The notes: generated by a model from the sequence alone, not told the origin. Positions 45,193 through 54,358 are shown, numbered from the stretch's first letter. The stretch: DNA of 64,000 bases from DASPUI01 sp035622995 (GCA_035622995.1 DASPUI010000116.1:1-64000); one strand, 5' to 3'. Made by a program: numbers and translations.

Positions 45193-45785
45193 AATTGCCG
45201 ATCGCGCAGTATGGCGACCCAATTCTGCGTGCCAAAGGCAGGCGGGTGGAGAAGATCGACGATCGCATTCGCGAGCTGGCGGGAAACATGATCGAGACCA
45301 TGCGTGAAGCGAACGGCGTCGGGCTCGCAGCCCAACAGATCGGTCAGGCGCTTCAACTTACCGTCCTCGACGTTTCACAGGTCAAAGACCAGCCGAGCAC
45401 ACTGAAGGTAAATGGCCAGGAGGTTGATCCAAGAAATTCAAGCCCCCTCATTTTGATAAACCCCGAGTTGAAAATTGGCGGCGAAACAGAAATAGGCACC
45501 GAAGGGTGTCTGAGTTTTCCGGAGATCAACGGCGAGATCGAACGGGCGAGAACCGTCGTCGCGAGCGCACAAAATGTGGAGGGCAAAACGATCGAGCTGG
45601 AGGCAGGCGGATTACTCGCACGCGCCATCCAGCATGAAGTCGATCATCTCAACGGCATTCTGTTCATCGATCGGATGAGTTCGGCGGCCAAGACCGCGCT
45701 CTCCAGCCGGCTCAAACGTTTGCAAAAAGAAACCCAGCGGGGCGTGAAGCACCGGCGCTCGCTTGTTTCCGAGACGACGTTGTAG
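45189..45785 (+). CDS. def: peptide deformylase
   Basis: 198 residues with all three motifs: GVGLAAQQIG, EGCLSFPE (metal Cys) and HEVDHLNG (two metal His and catalytic Glu). Removes the formyl group from nascent proteins. It is translationally coupled to exbD. A short insert with VNGQEVDPRNSS lies between motifs I and II, and the C-terminal extension is basic. Confidence 0.96.
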   Translation: MKLPIAQYGDPILRAKGRRVEKIDDRIRELAGNMIETMREANGVGLAAQQIGQALQLTVLDVSQVKDQPSTLKVNGQEVDPRNSSPLILINPELKIGGETEIGTEGCLSFPEINGEIERARTVVASAQNVEGKTIELEAGGLLARAIQHEVDHLNGILFIDRMSSAAKTALSSRLKRLQKETQRGVKHRRSLVSETTL

Positions 45786-45814
45786 AGGCCGGGTCCAACG
45801 GTGATAGACCGCAA

Positions 45815-46420
45815 TTACAGCGCTTTATAGCTGACGCTAATAACCCGCACCGGCGGATAAGGATCGCGATCGGCGGGGACATGACCTTCTGAAGCGGAAA
45901 AGTAAAAAAGCTCAAGCATCGTTGCGCCGATCACCCACTGATAGCCGACCAGCGTCTGAATTACTTCTGGGTTAGAGTCGGTGTCGTGCTGTGGGCGGGC
46001 TACGAGTTTGCCTACGCCATATTTTGTATCGAAGAAACGGCGAATGTCGCCCATTCGGTCGTTATAACGCTCAATCGTCCAGTTCGGATATTCGTATTGC
46101 AGTTCGACGTCAGTCAGCAGGCCGCCCTTGAACGTAAAAAGAGTGCGCTTCAATCCAGGATGAATCAAGCCTTCCACCGTCCAAACCTCCCGGTTCTCCT
46201 TTTTTTCGCGCGAAACGATCTCGGCCTTCGCCCCTTTTAGAATGGCTTCTACTCGCGACGCTGGATCGCGCCAGCGAAAACCAAACGGCGGCAGTAATTC
46301 TTCGGCCCCGCGCGCGAACGACCCGGCGATCAAAACCAGGAAAAGTGAGCAAAACAGCCGGCGGGTAATCACGAAATGGAAAAAATGAATGCGCGCCGGG
46401 GTTCGGTCAATCGTGCACAT
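45815..46420 (-). CDS. exported protein of unknown function
   Basis: 201 residues. The N-terminus contains a hydrophobic signal segment (LFCSLFLVLIAGSFARG), possibly starting at a later codon than ATG 46420. The mature part has PFGFRWRDPASRVEAILKGA, a Trp-containing EVWTVEGLIHPGLKRTLFTF, and QTLVGYQWVIGATMLELFYF. The pattern suggests a small periplasmic beta-rich domain, but no family is recognised. It is divergent from the dnaA leader region and convergent with def. Confidence 0.68.
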   Translation of the reverse strand: MCTIDRTPARIHFFHFVITRRLFCSLFLVLIAGSFARGAEELLPPFGFRWRDPASRVEAILKGAKAEIVSREKKENREVWTVEGLIHPGLKRTLFTFKGGLLTDVELQYEYPNWTIERYNDRMGDIRRFFDTKYGVGKLVARPQHDTDSNPEVIQTLVGYQWVIGATMLELFYFSASEGHVPADRDPYPPVRVISVSYKAL

Positions 46421-46862
46421 GACCCGTTTTGAAACGGTCCTTGGGGCAATGTCGATTTGCTTTTTTCAGTCAAGAGTTTTTTGACCCGAAAATAAAAATA
46501 AAGTTCAGATTTTTTCTTGTCGATGTTGGACGCGATTTCTAATCTCAAGCCGCTGGCACGGAGCGAACGGGGTGATGTGAATAAGATGTGAACATTTCTG
46601 AGAAACTTTGATCCCTGAGAATGATTGACGATTCAACCCTAGCAGAGAGTGATCCCGAAGAATATGTCGATCTTGTAACGCGAGAACGGCTTTTTTGCGC
46701 CAAAAACGGGATTTTTCCTTGGAATTTCGGTGTTTTGGGCCGTTTTTGGGACTTTTTTGCAAAACGAAGCGAGCTCGACCGGATAAGATCAAATTGCCGA
46801 TTCGCGCCCGTTTTTCTCTTGGTAATGGCCTTTGTGGCAACTGTGTAACGCTGTTAACAACT
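46421..46862. promoter_or_regulatory. 442-base dnaA upstream region, candidate replication origin
   Basis: No credible gene lies here. It is AT-rich in patches (for example around 46485-46515). It contains one perfect match to the relaxed DnaA box, TGTGAATAA (46576-46584, minus-strand TTATTCACA), a 10-bp inverted repeat CCAAAAACGG / CCGTTTTTGG (46700-46709 and 46740-46749), and a 9-bp direct repeat CTTTTTTGC (46690-46698 and 46752-46760) flanking it. A TGTAACG / TTAACAAC stretch leads into dnaA. The position next to dnaA-dnaN fits an origin, but only one clear box is visible, so confidence is modest. Confidence 0.45.
46576..46584 (-). promoter_or_regulatory. candidate DnaA box
   Basis: TGTGAATAA on the plus strand is TTATTCACA on the minus strand, a match to TTATNCACA. 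It lies 279 bases before the dnaA start. A near repeat, GATGTGAACA, follows immediately. Confidence 0.5.
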
Positions 46863-48218
46863 ATGGACAAAAAATGTGCTGAGCTCTGGCGGCAACTGTC
46901 CGCAGCGCTAAGACCGCAAGTCAGCGGGGACACTTTCAAGCGTTGGTTTTCCGCGCTTGAGCTGGTTGATGCGGCTGGCGACTCGCTGACCTTTCGTGTT
47001 CCGAACAATATTTACCAATATTGGATCGAGAGTAATCATATGACCGCGCTCCAAGCGGCGATTGTCACCGCATTTGGCGGTCCGCTACAGGTCAAATTTC
47101 TCTCTCCATCTGAGCCGCTGGTCCAAGCGATCGAGGAGCAAATCGACGGGCAGAAAAAACCCGAGGCGGTCCGCGCCAGCAAAATGGTCGCGACTGCGCT
47201 CGGCCTGAATCCGCGAAATACTTTTGAGTCGTTCGTGGTTGGCCCGAACAATGAGATCGCGCACGCGGCGAGTTTGGCCGTCGCCCAGCAGCCGGCTCGA
47301 ACCTACAACCCGCTCTTTATTTATGGCGGCGTCGGTCTTGGCAAAACCCATCTGATGCAGGCGATCGGCCAATACGTGGTCTCGAAGAAGAAAAACACGA
47401 GAGTGATTTATCTTTCGAGCGAGCTTTTTATCAACGAATTCATCGATGCCATTCAGCACAGCAACCTGGTCAAATTTCGAAAGCGCTATCGACAAACCGA
47501 TCTTCTGTTGATTGACGATATTCAATTTCTAAGCGGGAAAGAACGTTCACAGGAGGAATTTTTTCACACCTTCAACACCCTGTTCGACGGGCATAAGCAA
47601 ATTGTTCTTTCCAGCGACCGACCTGCGTCCGAGATCGCAAATCTGGAACATCGCCTGGTTTCGCGGTTCGAATGGGGCCTGACCGCGGAACTGCAGCCTC
47701 CGGCGATGGAGACGCGACTCGCCATCCTGCGCAAAAAAGCGCGCGCGCTCGGGATCAGACTCGAAGACGGGATATTTGAATTTCTGGCGAACCGGATTCG
47801 ATCCAACGTGCGCCGGCTGGAAGGTGCCTTGGTGCGAGTGGCCTCGTTCGCCTCGCTCAGCGGCAAAGAACTTACCCCCGAAGCGCTGGAGCATCTGCTG
47901 AAGGACCTTTTGCAGGAGGAGGCCCGTAACTCAATCACGATCGAACAAATTCAAAGACGAGTGGCCGAGCACTACGATGTGCGGCTGGCGGACATGACGA
48001 GCAAACGGCGTCCGGCGAATATTGCTTTTCCACGCCAGGTCGCGATGTATCTCGCGCGCGAGCTGACCAAGGCGTCGCTCAACGAGATCGGCGATGCGTT
48101 TGGGGGACGCGATCATGGGACGGTTTTGCACGCATGCAAGCTGGTGAAAAGGCGAATGAAAGAGCAGGACAGCGTTCGCCAAACGATTTCTTTCATCGAT
48201 AGTTCGTTGCAGCGCTGA
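46863..48218 (+). CDS. dnaA: chromosomal replication initiator DnaA
   Basis: 451 residues from ATG 46863 (MDKKCAELWRQL). Domain I at 1-85, a short linker, the AAA+ domain with TYNPLFIYGGVGLGKTHLMQ (Walker A) and LLLIDDIQFLSG (Walker B), and domain IV with the DnaA signature AFGGRDHGTVLHACK. Binds DnaA boxes and opens the origin. dnaN follows 91 bases downstream. recF and gyrB do not follow, unlike the classic order. The open frame continues 56 codons upstream but without homology. Confidence 0.98.
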   Translation: MDKKCAELWRQLSAALRPQVSGDTFKRWFSALELVDAAGDSLTFRVPNNIYQYWIESNHMTALQAAIVTAFGGPLQVKFLSPSEPLVQAIEEQIDGQKKPEAVRASKMVATALGLNPRNTFESFVVGPNNEIAHAASLAVAQQPARTYNPLFIYGGVGLGKTHLMQAIGQYVVSKKKNTRVIYLSSELFINEFIDAIQHSNLVKFRKRYRQTDLLLIDDIQFLSGKERSQEEFFHTFNTLFDGHKQIVLSSDRPASEIANLEHRLVSRFEWGLTAELQPPAMETRLAILRKKARALGIRLEDGIFEFLANRIRSNVRRLEGALVRVASFASLSGKELTPEALEHLLKDLLQEEARNSITIEQIQRRVAEHYDVRLADMTSKRRPANIAFPRQVAMYLARELTKASLNEIGDAFGGRDHGTVLHACKLVKRRMKEQDSVRQTISFIDSSLQR

Positions 48219-48309
48219 GTGATGGCGTCGAAATGACCAGCTTCGGCTCCCCCAGATTACGGTTGCCGAACAAAATCGGAGGCTTTACATCTTAAGCGCC
48301 ACCTTTCCG

Positions 48310-49407
48310 ATGAAATTCAGCGTAACGAAAGAAAAACTGCTCGAAGGTCTGCAACAGGTTCAAAATGTCGTCAGCACCCGAACCACGCTCCCGATTTTGT
48401 CGAACGTGCTTTTGCAGGCCGACGGCAACGAAGTTCACTTAACAACGACTGATCTCGACGTTGGCGTGCGCGGAAGTTTTGAGGCGCAAGTTGAGAAAGC
48501 TGGCGCGACCACGCTGCCGGCGCGTCGCCTGTTCAATATCGTCCGCGAGCTGCCTTCGAGCGATATTCAAATCGACATCGATGGAAAGAATGCTGCTTCG
48601 ATTCGCAGCGGGCAAAGTTTTTTCAAGATCCTGGGATTACCTGAGGAAGAATTTCCGCCGCTTCCGAAATTCGAGGGCGCGAAAACAGTAACGATCCCGC
48701 AAAAAGCGTTGCGCGACGGCTTGCGCAAAACTTCATACGCCATCTCCACCGACGAAACGCGCTATGTGCTCAATGGAGTGCTGTTCAGTTTCAAGGACAA
48801 CAAGCTCACACTGGTTGCGACAGATGGCCGCCGGCTGGCCATGGTCGATATCGAACTGGAATTCCCGCGCAGTCACGAAACTGATATCATTGTGCCGACC
48901 AAAGCCGTGACCGAGCTTCAGCGCCTGTTGACTGACGATGGCGATGTCAAAGTCAGCGTGGGGAGCGGCCAGATTGCGTTCGATTTGAACAAGACCTTGC
49001 TCGTTTCGAAGTTGATTGAGGGCAATTATCCCAATTATCGCCAGGTGATTCCGGCGGAGGCGAAGGACCGCGTCACGCTTGAGCGGGAAACATTTTTGAA
49101 TTCGCTCCGCCGCGTTTCGCTTTTGGCCAGCGACAAATCGAATTCGATCAAGCTAAACTTTGGCAAGAACAATATCGACATTACCGCAAATACGCCCGAA
49201 GTCGGCGAAGCCAAGGAGTCGCTGCCGGTCCAGTACAAGGGCCGGGATTTTTCCATCGCGTTTAATCCGGAGTTTTTAATGGCACCGCTAAGGAACCTGA
49301 CTGAAGACGAAGTCTTTCTCGATCTCATCGACGAGATGAGCCCGGGCGTTTTGAAAATCCAGACTCCATTCCTTTACGTGATCATGCCGATGCGCATCAG
49401 CGCCTGA
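48310..49407 (+). CDS. dnaN: DNA polymerase III beta sliding clamp
   Basis: 365 residues, full length. Starts MKFSVTKEKLLEGLQQVQNV; RTTLPILSNVLLQA and the final FLYVIMPMRIS are typical of the clamp. It tethers polymerase III to DNA. The last 34 bases overlap the convergent heptosyltransferase gene. A GGAGG lies about 27 bases before the ATG, too far to be a normal Shine-Dalgarno. Confidence 0.98.
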   Translation: MKFSVTKEKLLEGLQQVQNVVSTRTTLPILSNVLLQADGNEVHLTTTDLDVGVRGSFEAQVEKAGATTLPARRLFNIVRELPSSDIQIDIDGKNAASIRSGQSFFKILGLPEEEFPPLPKFEGAKTVTIPQKALRDGLRKTSYAISTDETRYVLNGVLFSFKDNKLTLVATDGRRLAMVDIELEFPRSHETDIIVPTKAVTELQRLLTDDGDVKVSVGSGQIAFDLNKTLLVSKLIEGNYPNYRQVIPAEAKDRVTLERETFLNSLRRVSLLASDKSNSIKLNFGKNNIDITANTPEVGEAKESLPVQYKGRDFSIAFNPEFLMAPLRNLTEDEVFLDLIDEMSPGVLKIQTPFLYVIMPMRISA

Positions 49408-50312
49408 TCAACTGCTTCTCGAACCGGAACGAGTTCAAGCAGATGTAAATCGTTTCCTGGCGCGCGAATGAGGCGCACATTACGGTTCAGCGGCGCCCAA
49501 ATTTCGGGATCGGTCGGACCGAAAAGCAGAATGCACTCTGCTCCTGCGGCCGCGGCCAGGTGCGAGATCCCGCTGTCGTGGCCCACGAAGACGGTTTGCC
49601 TGAGAATCGCCGCGAGCTGTGGCAGCGGAAGATTTTCCGCGAAGCGAACGCGTCGATCTCCGACTTCTTCCCTCAGTTTTGCGCTTTGCATCCGGTCTGC
49701 TTCGCCGGAAACAACGACCAACGAATTCCGCGCTAACAAATCATGCCCAAGCTTCAGCCAATTTTCGAGCGGCCAATTTTTTCGTTCGCTTCCGCTGCCG
49801 GGATGAATGGCGACAACTGGAGATGGCAGATCGGTCAGAAATTCGCTGGCAAATTGCCGGTCGCTCGCTGACGGGAAAATGCTTGCCTCAAGGTCGGTAA
49901 CTTTGATCCCAAGTTGATTGAGCGGCCTGAGGAGTTGTCGCGCAGCATGCTGCGAATTGTCGATTCTGGGCGGACCTTCAATCAGTTGCTCGACGCCGGA
50001 CCGCCGCAGGTTGGCCGCGAAAATTTTGTCCGGATCGTACAAATAACTGATAATCAATTCGAACTTCGCAAAATAATCTTTTAGATCGTCTGCCAGTTCG
50101 GAGTTCCTGGCAAAAAAGCTGGAAAGAGATCCGTATTCGATCGAACGGACGAAGTCGGCATAAAACCGCTTCTCAACCAGCGCGGCAATATGCCTGTAAC
50201 CGAGAATCTCGATGTGTGCGTTCGGGTAGGCATTTCGCAACGCCTTGAGCGCAGGCAAGGTAAGAATAAAATCGCCAATCGCGCCGCCGCGGATGACGAG
50301 AATCCGGTTCAA
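49374..50312 (-). CDS. glycosyltransferase family 9 (heptosyltransferase-like)
   Basis: 312 residues. N-terminal ILVIRGGAIGDFILTLPAL and the later donor-site segment VVAIHPGSGSERKNWP, FVGHDSGISHLAAAAGAECI and LFGPTDPEIW are the GT9 signature set of ADP-heptose:LPS heptosyltransferases. It would act at the inner face of the membrane on lipopolysaccharide core or a similar glycan. It is the last gene of a minus-strand run lipoprotein-miaB-membrane protein-GT9, with only 3 bases to its neighbour. The exact sugar is unknown. Confidence 0.88.
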   Translation of the reverse strand: MNRILVIRGGAIGDFILTLPALKALRNAYPNAHIEILGYRHIAALVEKRFYADFVRSIEYGSLSSFFARNSELADDLKDYFAKFELIISYLYDPDKIFAANLRRSGVEQLIEGPPRIDNSQHAARQLLRPLNQLGIKVTDLEASIFPSASDRQFASEFLTDLPSPVVAIHPGSGSERKNWPLENWLKLGHDLLARNSLVVVSGEADRMQSAKLREEVGDRRVRFAENLPLPQLAAILRQTVFVGHDSGISHLAAAAGAECILLFGPTDPEIWAPLNRNVRLIRAPGNDLHLLELVPVREAVDQALMRIGMIT

Positions 50313-50315
50313 TCG

Positions 50316-50867
50316 TCAGTATTTAGTGATCGCCAGCGCAATGATAAGCGCTCCGCAGGCCACCACGGCGCCATGCAGAAAACGCCAACGCCTGTCCGTG
50401 CCGGCACTCCAGTTTATTTGATCGCGCAGCAAGTACGGCATCGTCACCCAAAAAAGTCCGGCAATAACGAGAAGATAGGCGATGACAGTAACGGCCAAAC
50501 GGCTCTCTTCATTCCGAAAAAAAGCAGCGTCAAGAAGGGGTTCGGCTGCGAGCAAACAAAGAATTCCGAGCGCGCGGACGGCAAGAAACTCCTCCAGAAA
50601 ACGTAGTACTAGCAGGTAACCGATGGGCAACGCGATGAGCAGAAATCGGCGAAACGTGGCAAATTCACCCATTTCCATCGTTGAGAGCAACCAAAAACCC
50701 CAGATCAAATCGATCGTCCACAAGACCACGCCTACGAGCAATGATCGCGGCAAACGCCTGGCCAAATTTTGAACAGTGCGCGGCTGGAAAAGTCCGGGCA
50801 AGCCAATAAGGAAAAGGACGACACCGACGACAAAACCAACGGTCTGGAGCGAGAAATGGTAAATCAT
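50316..50867 (-). CDS. multi-pass membrane protein, unknown function
   Basis: 183 residues with about five hydrophobic helices (LQTVGFVVGVVLFLIGLPGL, SLLVGVVLWTIDLIWGFWLL, LLIALPIGYLLVLRF, the LAVTVIAYLLVIAGLFWVTM segment, and the last GAVVACGALIIALAI). No family recognised. Its ATG overlaps the miaB stop (ATGA), and the GT9 gene begins 3 bases after its own stop, so it is firmly within this operon and may assist the glycan step. Confidence 0.75.
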   Translation of the reverse strand: MIYHFSLQTVGFVVGVVLFLIGLPGLFQPRTVQNLARRLPRSLLVGVVLWTIDLIWGFWLLSTMEMGEFATFRRFLLIALPIGYLLVLRFLEEFLAVRALGILCLLAAEPLLDAAFFRNEESRLAVTVIAYLLVIAGLFWVTMPYLLRDQINWSAGTDRRWRFLHGAVVACGALIIALAITKY

Positions 50868-52246
50868 GCGGCAATCGCGGCCTTCTTTGCGGGAAAGAGC
50901 GGCGTTCCATACAGGCTAAAACCTGTCGCTCTTTCAATTCGAAGCTCGATTAAGTCGCCAGTCCGATCATTCTCGCTCTCAAAAATAGCGATTTTATTTG
51001 TGCGGGTCCGACCCATCAGCCGCACCCGATTCGTTTTGCTTGCGCCCTGGCAAAGAATTTCAACGTTGCGTCCGACCAGCCGCTGATTCGCGCGCTGGGC
51101 CAATTCGTCCACCAAGGTCAGCAAATCGCGATTACGTTCTTCTTTCACCGGCTCTTCAACCTGATCGTTCATGCTGGCGGCGGGGGTATCGCGTCGCGGC
51201 GAATAACGAAATACGAAGGCATTATCGAACTGAAGTTGTTCGACCAAATCTCGCGTTTGCTTGTAATCGTTCGATGTTTCGCCGGGAAAGCCGACAATTA
51301 CATCTGTTGTAATTGCCATGTCCTTGCGAACGCGCCGCAGACGATGGACGAGGGCGGCATATTTCTCTGCCGTGTAAGTGCGATGCATCGCTCGCAAGAT
51401 CTTATTCGAGCCGGATTGCAAAGGCAGGTGAACATGCTCAACCAGTTTCGGCAGCCGCTCAAAAGCACCGATCAAATCTTCCCGGAACCCGATCGGATGC
51501 GGTGAAGTGAAACGCAATCTTTCCAGGCCTTCGACTTCATGGACCGCCTCAAGCAGCTGCACGAACGGACTTTTGCCATCGATCCTTGGATATTCGTGCC
51601 GGCCATAAAGGTTCACGATCTGACCGAGAAGCATGACTTCTTTTACGCTGCGTAAGACAAGACCACGAACTTCATCAACAATTTCTGAAATCGAGCGGCT
51701 GCGCTCCGCCCCTCGGGTTTGGGGGACAATGCAGAAAGCGCAATGCATGTTGCAGCCTTGCATAATCGAAACGAACGCGGTCGCTTGTTTGGCTGAAAGT
51801 TGCTGCTCGCGAATAGTCGATTGCGAACCGGCCTCTTCTGCAACATCGACGATCGAAAAACGCAGATCGTCCATCGCGCGGTACTTCTTTCGTTCGATTG
51901 CTTCGGTCACATAATCGGCAACGCGATGGAACTTTTGCGTTCCGACCACAAGATCGAGATGCGGCAGATTTTTAAGCAACGAATTGCCGCGTGCTTGCGC
52001 CATGCAACCCAAAAACCCGAACACAATTTCCGGACGACGTTTTGCCAATTGCCCGAGCATTCCCATTTTGCCCAGCGCCTTTTGATCGGCCATGTCGCGC
52101 ACCGAACAAGTATTGAGCAGGACGACGTCGGCTTCAGTTTCACTATCGACGCGCTGGTAGCCCCGGGCGATGAGCGAATGCGCGACCTGTTCAGAATCGC
52201 GCTCGTTCATTTGGCAGCCGTAGGTTTTGATGAAGAACTTCGGCAT
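50864..52246 (-). CDS. miaB: tRNA-2-methylthio-N6-dimethylallyladenosine synthase
   Basis: 460 residues from ATG 52246 (MPKFFIKTYGCQMNERDSE). The N-terminal MTTase domain has Cys11, Cys47 and Cys81 for one cluster. The radical-SAM motif CNMHCAFC gives Cys165, 169 and 172, and a TRAM domain ends the protein (NVEILCQGASKTNRVRLMGR). It adds a methylthio group to isopentenyl-A37 of tRNAs. LNTCSVRDMADQK and PRRDTPAASM are typical of MiaB and not RimO. It uses SAM, tying it to the metK-ahcY theme. The longer frame to 52312 is not needed. Confidence 0.96.
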   Translation of the reverse strand: MPKFFIKTYGCQMNERDSEQVAHSLIARGYQRVDSETEADVVLLNTCSVRDMADQKALGKMGMLGQLAKRRPEIVFGFLGCMAQARGNSLLKNLPHLDLVVGTQKFHRVADYVTEAIERKKYRAMDDLRFSIVDVAEEAGSQSTIREQQLSAKQATAFVSIMQGCNMHCAFCIVPQTRGAERSRSISEIVDEVRGLVLRSVKEVMLLGQIVNLYGRHEYPRIDGKSPFVQLLEAVHEVEGLERLRFTSPHPIGFREDLIGAFERLPKLVEHVHLPLQSGSNKILRAMHRTYTAEKYAALVHRLRRVRKDMAITTDVIVGFPGETSNDYKQTRDLVEQLQFDNAFVFRYSPRRDTPAASMNDQVEEPVKEERNRDLLTLVDELAQRANQRLVGRNVEILCQGASKTNRVRLMGRTRTNKIAIFESENDRTGDLIELRIERATGFSLYGTPLFPAKKAAIAA

Positions 52247-52308
52247 GAGTGGCCGAAATAATACACGACCAAACGCGATGCGCCACGCTGTTCGCGCCCT
52301 TTGGATTA

Positions 52309-53082
52309 TCAATCCCGCGGCGGAGCAGCGAACCCACCGGGAAAGGGATTAGCCATCAGTCGTTTTCGAGTTTCGCGGCCAGTCGGGAGGTTCGTGCCAC
52401 GTTCATTGAAAATGGCTATACCAATGACGCCGACATTCTGGGAGTTGCGATATTTTTCGGCTGCGTAGGATTCACACACCGGCCCGAAACGAAATGCCGC
52501 GACTGACTCGGTGCTTTGACGAAAACCTTCGATTTTTAATTGTGCATGAGGCGCAAGCACATAACCGCGCTTTCGCACCGAAGCTTTGCGCCCATCAAGG
52601 ACGTCGAGCCCATCAACAGATATGACAATTTCCAGTCGATAATCCGTTTGGTTGCGAATCGCGATGGAGTAACGCCGGCCTTCCTTGCCAACTACAAACC
52701 AGCGGTCAGCAACGATCAAGCCGGGGTAAAAGAAGCCGATCGGGTCTTTTAGCCCGATGGAAATCAAGTCTTCAGTCGGCCCAGGCAAGACCGACCACCC
52801 TGGTTGCGAGGCGCATACGCCCGTCATGGCACGAATGCCGATTTCATCGTTGTAATAGATTGCCGAGACGGCGACCGGCTCAGAAGCGGCACGTTCAAAG
52901 CCGACCACATTAATTCGGCACCGGCGTGTTTCGCCCCATTTGGTTGCAAGGCCGGGCCGATCGGCAGGCGCTTGGGAAAATCGCTCACTCGATGGACCAC
53001 CGGCGATTTCCGATTCGCAGGAATTCAGGAGGAGGATCGAGACACAGGCCAGCAGTTGAAGAATACGAACGAGATCCTTCAT
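52309..53082 (-). CDS. putative lipoprotein, unknown function
   Basis: 257 residues with a lipobox LNSC at 19-22 after a hydrophobic leader (VRILQLLACVSILLL). The mature part includes CRINVVGFERAASEPVAVSA, a middle YSIAIRNQTDYRLEIVISVDG and FRFGPVCESYAAEKYRNSQN, which could be beta-rich domains; no family known to me. Upstream of miaB on the same strand by 62 bases and divergent from MTA phosphorylase. Probably anchored to the outer membrane. Confidence 0.7.
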   Translation of the reverse strand: MKDLVRILQLLACVSILLLNSCESEIAGGPSSERFSQAPADRPGLATKWGETRRCRINVVGFERAASEPVAVSAIYYNDEIGIRAMTGVCASQPGWSVLPGPTEDLISIGLKDPIGFFYPGLIVADRWFVVGKEGRRYSIAIRNQTDYRLEIVISVDGLDVLDGRKASVRKRGYVLAPHAQLKIEGFRQSTESVAAFRFGPVCESYAAEKYRNSQNVGVIGIAIFNERGTNLPTGRETRKRLMANPFPGGFAAPPRD

Positions 53083-53135
53083 AACGACGATACGTCTTCC
53101 AACCCCCGAATCTTTCAGATTTAATCGCGCCGCGA

Positions 53136-54005
53136 ATGAGAAATGATGTACCGGCCATCGGAGTGATCGGGGGAAGTGGTTTGTATCAAATGGAACAGCT
53201 GATCGAACCGACCGAACTTAAGATCGACACCCCATTTGGCCCGCCGTCGGACGCCTTGATTGGTGGAAAACTGAACGGTCGGCAGGTCTATTTTTTGCCG
53301 CGACACGGCCGGGGACATCGGATTTTGCCGCACGAGCTGAATCACCGCGCCAACATCTTCGCGCTGCGCTCGCTCAACGTTCGCTGGATCATCAGCGTAA
53401 CGGCGGTTGGAAGCTTGCAGGAAAAATATGCGCCCCGCGACCTGTTTTTACCGTCGCAGTTTTACGATCGAACGAGCACGCGGGCGCAGCATACGTTCTT
53501 TGGCGGCGGGATTGCAGTTCACATTTCCTTCGCGGAACCGATCAGCGCGAACTTGCGCAGATTGGTGGCCGAATCTGCTAAGAAGGTAGGAATCGTTGCT
53601 CACGACGGCGGTACTTACGTGAATATGGATGGCCCGGCATTCTCGACGCGCGCCGAATCCGAGTTGAACCGCCGCCACGGTTTTGACGTGATTGGAATGA
53701 CGAACTTGCCGGAAGCGAAGTTGGCTCGCGAAGCGGAGATCGCCCTCGCCACGATGGCGATGATCACAGATTATGATTGCTGGAGAGTGGAAGAAGAGCC
53801 GGTGTCGGCGCAAACGGTGATCGGCCATTTACAAGCCAACGCCGACATCGCCAAGCGGATCATTGTCGATCTCATTCCCAAAATCCCAAGGAAGGCGGAT
53901 TGGCCGGAGCACTCGGCGTTAGACTCTGCTTTGGTAACGCAGCAAAAGCTTTGGCCAGCTGAGACGGTAAAACGTTTGCGGCCGATTTTAGACCGATTTT
54001 TGTAG
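53136..54005 (+). CDS. mtnP: S-methyl-5'-thioadenosine phosphorylase
   Basis: 289 residues of the purine nucleoside phosphorylase family, MTAP branch: GVIGGSGLYQM at the N-terminus, FLPRHGRGHRILPHELNHRA, ISVTAVGSLQE, and the base-site DGGTYVNMDGPAFSTRAES with NRRHGFDVIGMT. Splits methylthioadenosine to adenine and methylthioribose-1-phosphate in the methionine salvage route, so it handles a by-product of SAM use. No mtnA or other salvage genes are in the window. Inosine or adenosine as a substrate is a lesser possibility. Confidence 0.93.
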   Translation: MRNDVPAIGVIGGSGLYQMEQLIEPTELKIDTPFGPPSDALIGGKLNGRQVYFLPRHGRGHRILPHELNHRANIFALRSLNVRWIISVTAVGSLQEKYAPRDLFLPSQFYDRTSTRAQHTFFGGGIAVHISFAEPISANLRRLVAESAKKVGIVAHDGGTYVNMDGPAFSTRAESELNRRHGFDVIGMTNLPEAKLAREAEIALATMAMITDYDCWRVEEEPVSAQTVIGHLQANADIAKRIIVDLIPKIPRKADWPEHSALDSALVTQQKLWPAETVKRLRPILDRFL

Positions 54006-54017
54006 CGAAAAAATTTC

Positions 54018-54048
54018 TTGCCTTTCAGAGGGTAATTATGGTAATTAT
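54018..54048 (+). promoter_or_regulatory. candidate promoter with a tandem 9-bp repeat
   Basis: TTGCCT at 54018-54023 and TAATTA at 54042-54047 are 18 bases apart, a reasonable sigma-70 pair. The sequence GGTAATTAT is tandemly repeated at 54031-54039 and 54040-54048, so the -10 region may also be a regulator site. The lipoprotein gene starts 44 bases downstream. Confidence 0.45.
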
Positions 54049-54091
54049 AGACCTCGAAACGATTGCTTCTTTCACGCAGGGACTTTTACAA

Positions 54092-54358
54092 ATGAAAACA
54101 TCTATCGCCGTTTGCCTGCTCAGTCTCGCGTTGCTCCCGGCCTGTTCCACTACGAGCCAGACGAGTGCCCAGCACCAAACCTTGGAGCAGCGTCTCATGG
54201 CAAAGTACGCCAGCGCCGATACCAGCACTGCCGAGCCCGCGCCCCCGGCTGAAGGGCCGGAAGATGTTCCAGCTGACGCGCCCACCGACGTCGATCACAA
54301 TCCAAATTTGATGCCGTCGCCCCTGCTTCGCTACTGGGGGGCGTCCCGAACTCCCTAA
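54092..54358 (+). CDS. small putative lipoprotein
   Basis: 88 residues from ATG 54092 (MKTSIAVCLLSLALLPAC, lipobox-like LPAC with Cys18). The mature part is low in order: TTSQTSAQHQTLEQRLMAKY followed by an acidic Ala/Pro-rich segment ending NPNLMPSPLLRYWGASR. No family recognised. A longer start at 54038 (MVIIDLETIA) would place the signal internally, so the second ATG is used. Followed by about 200 bases without features. Confidence 0.6.
   Translation: MKTSIAVCLLSLALLPACSTTSQTSAQHQTLEQRLMAKYASADTSTAEPAPPAEGPEDVPADAPTDVDHNPNLMPSPLLRYWGASRTP

Noticed and set aside
46621..46848. 75-codon plus-strand open frame (MIDDSTLAES...) in the dnaA leader
   Set aside because: Low-complexity Phe/Arg-rich content, overlaps the inverted and direct repeats, no signal or family features; more likely part of the origin or leader region.
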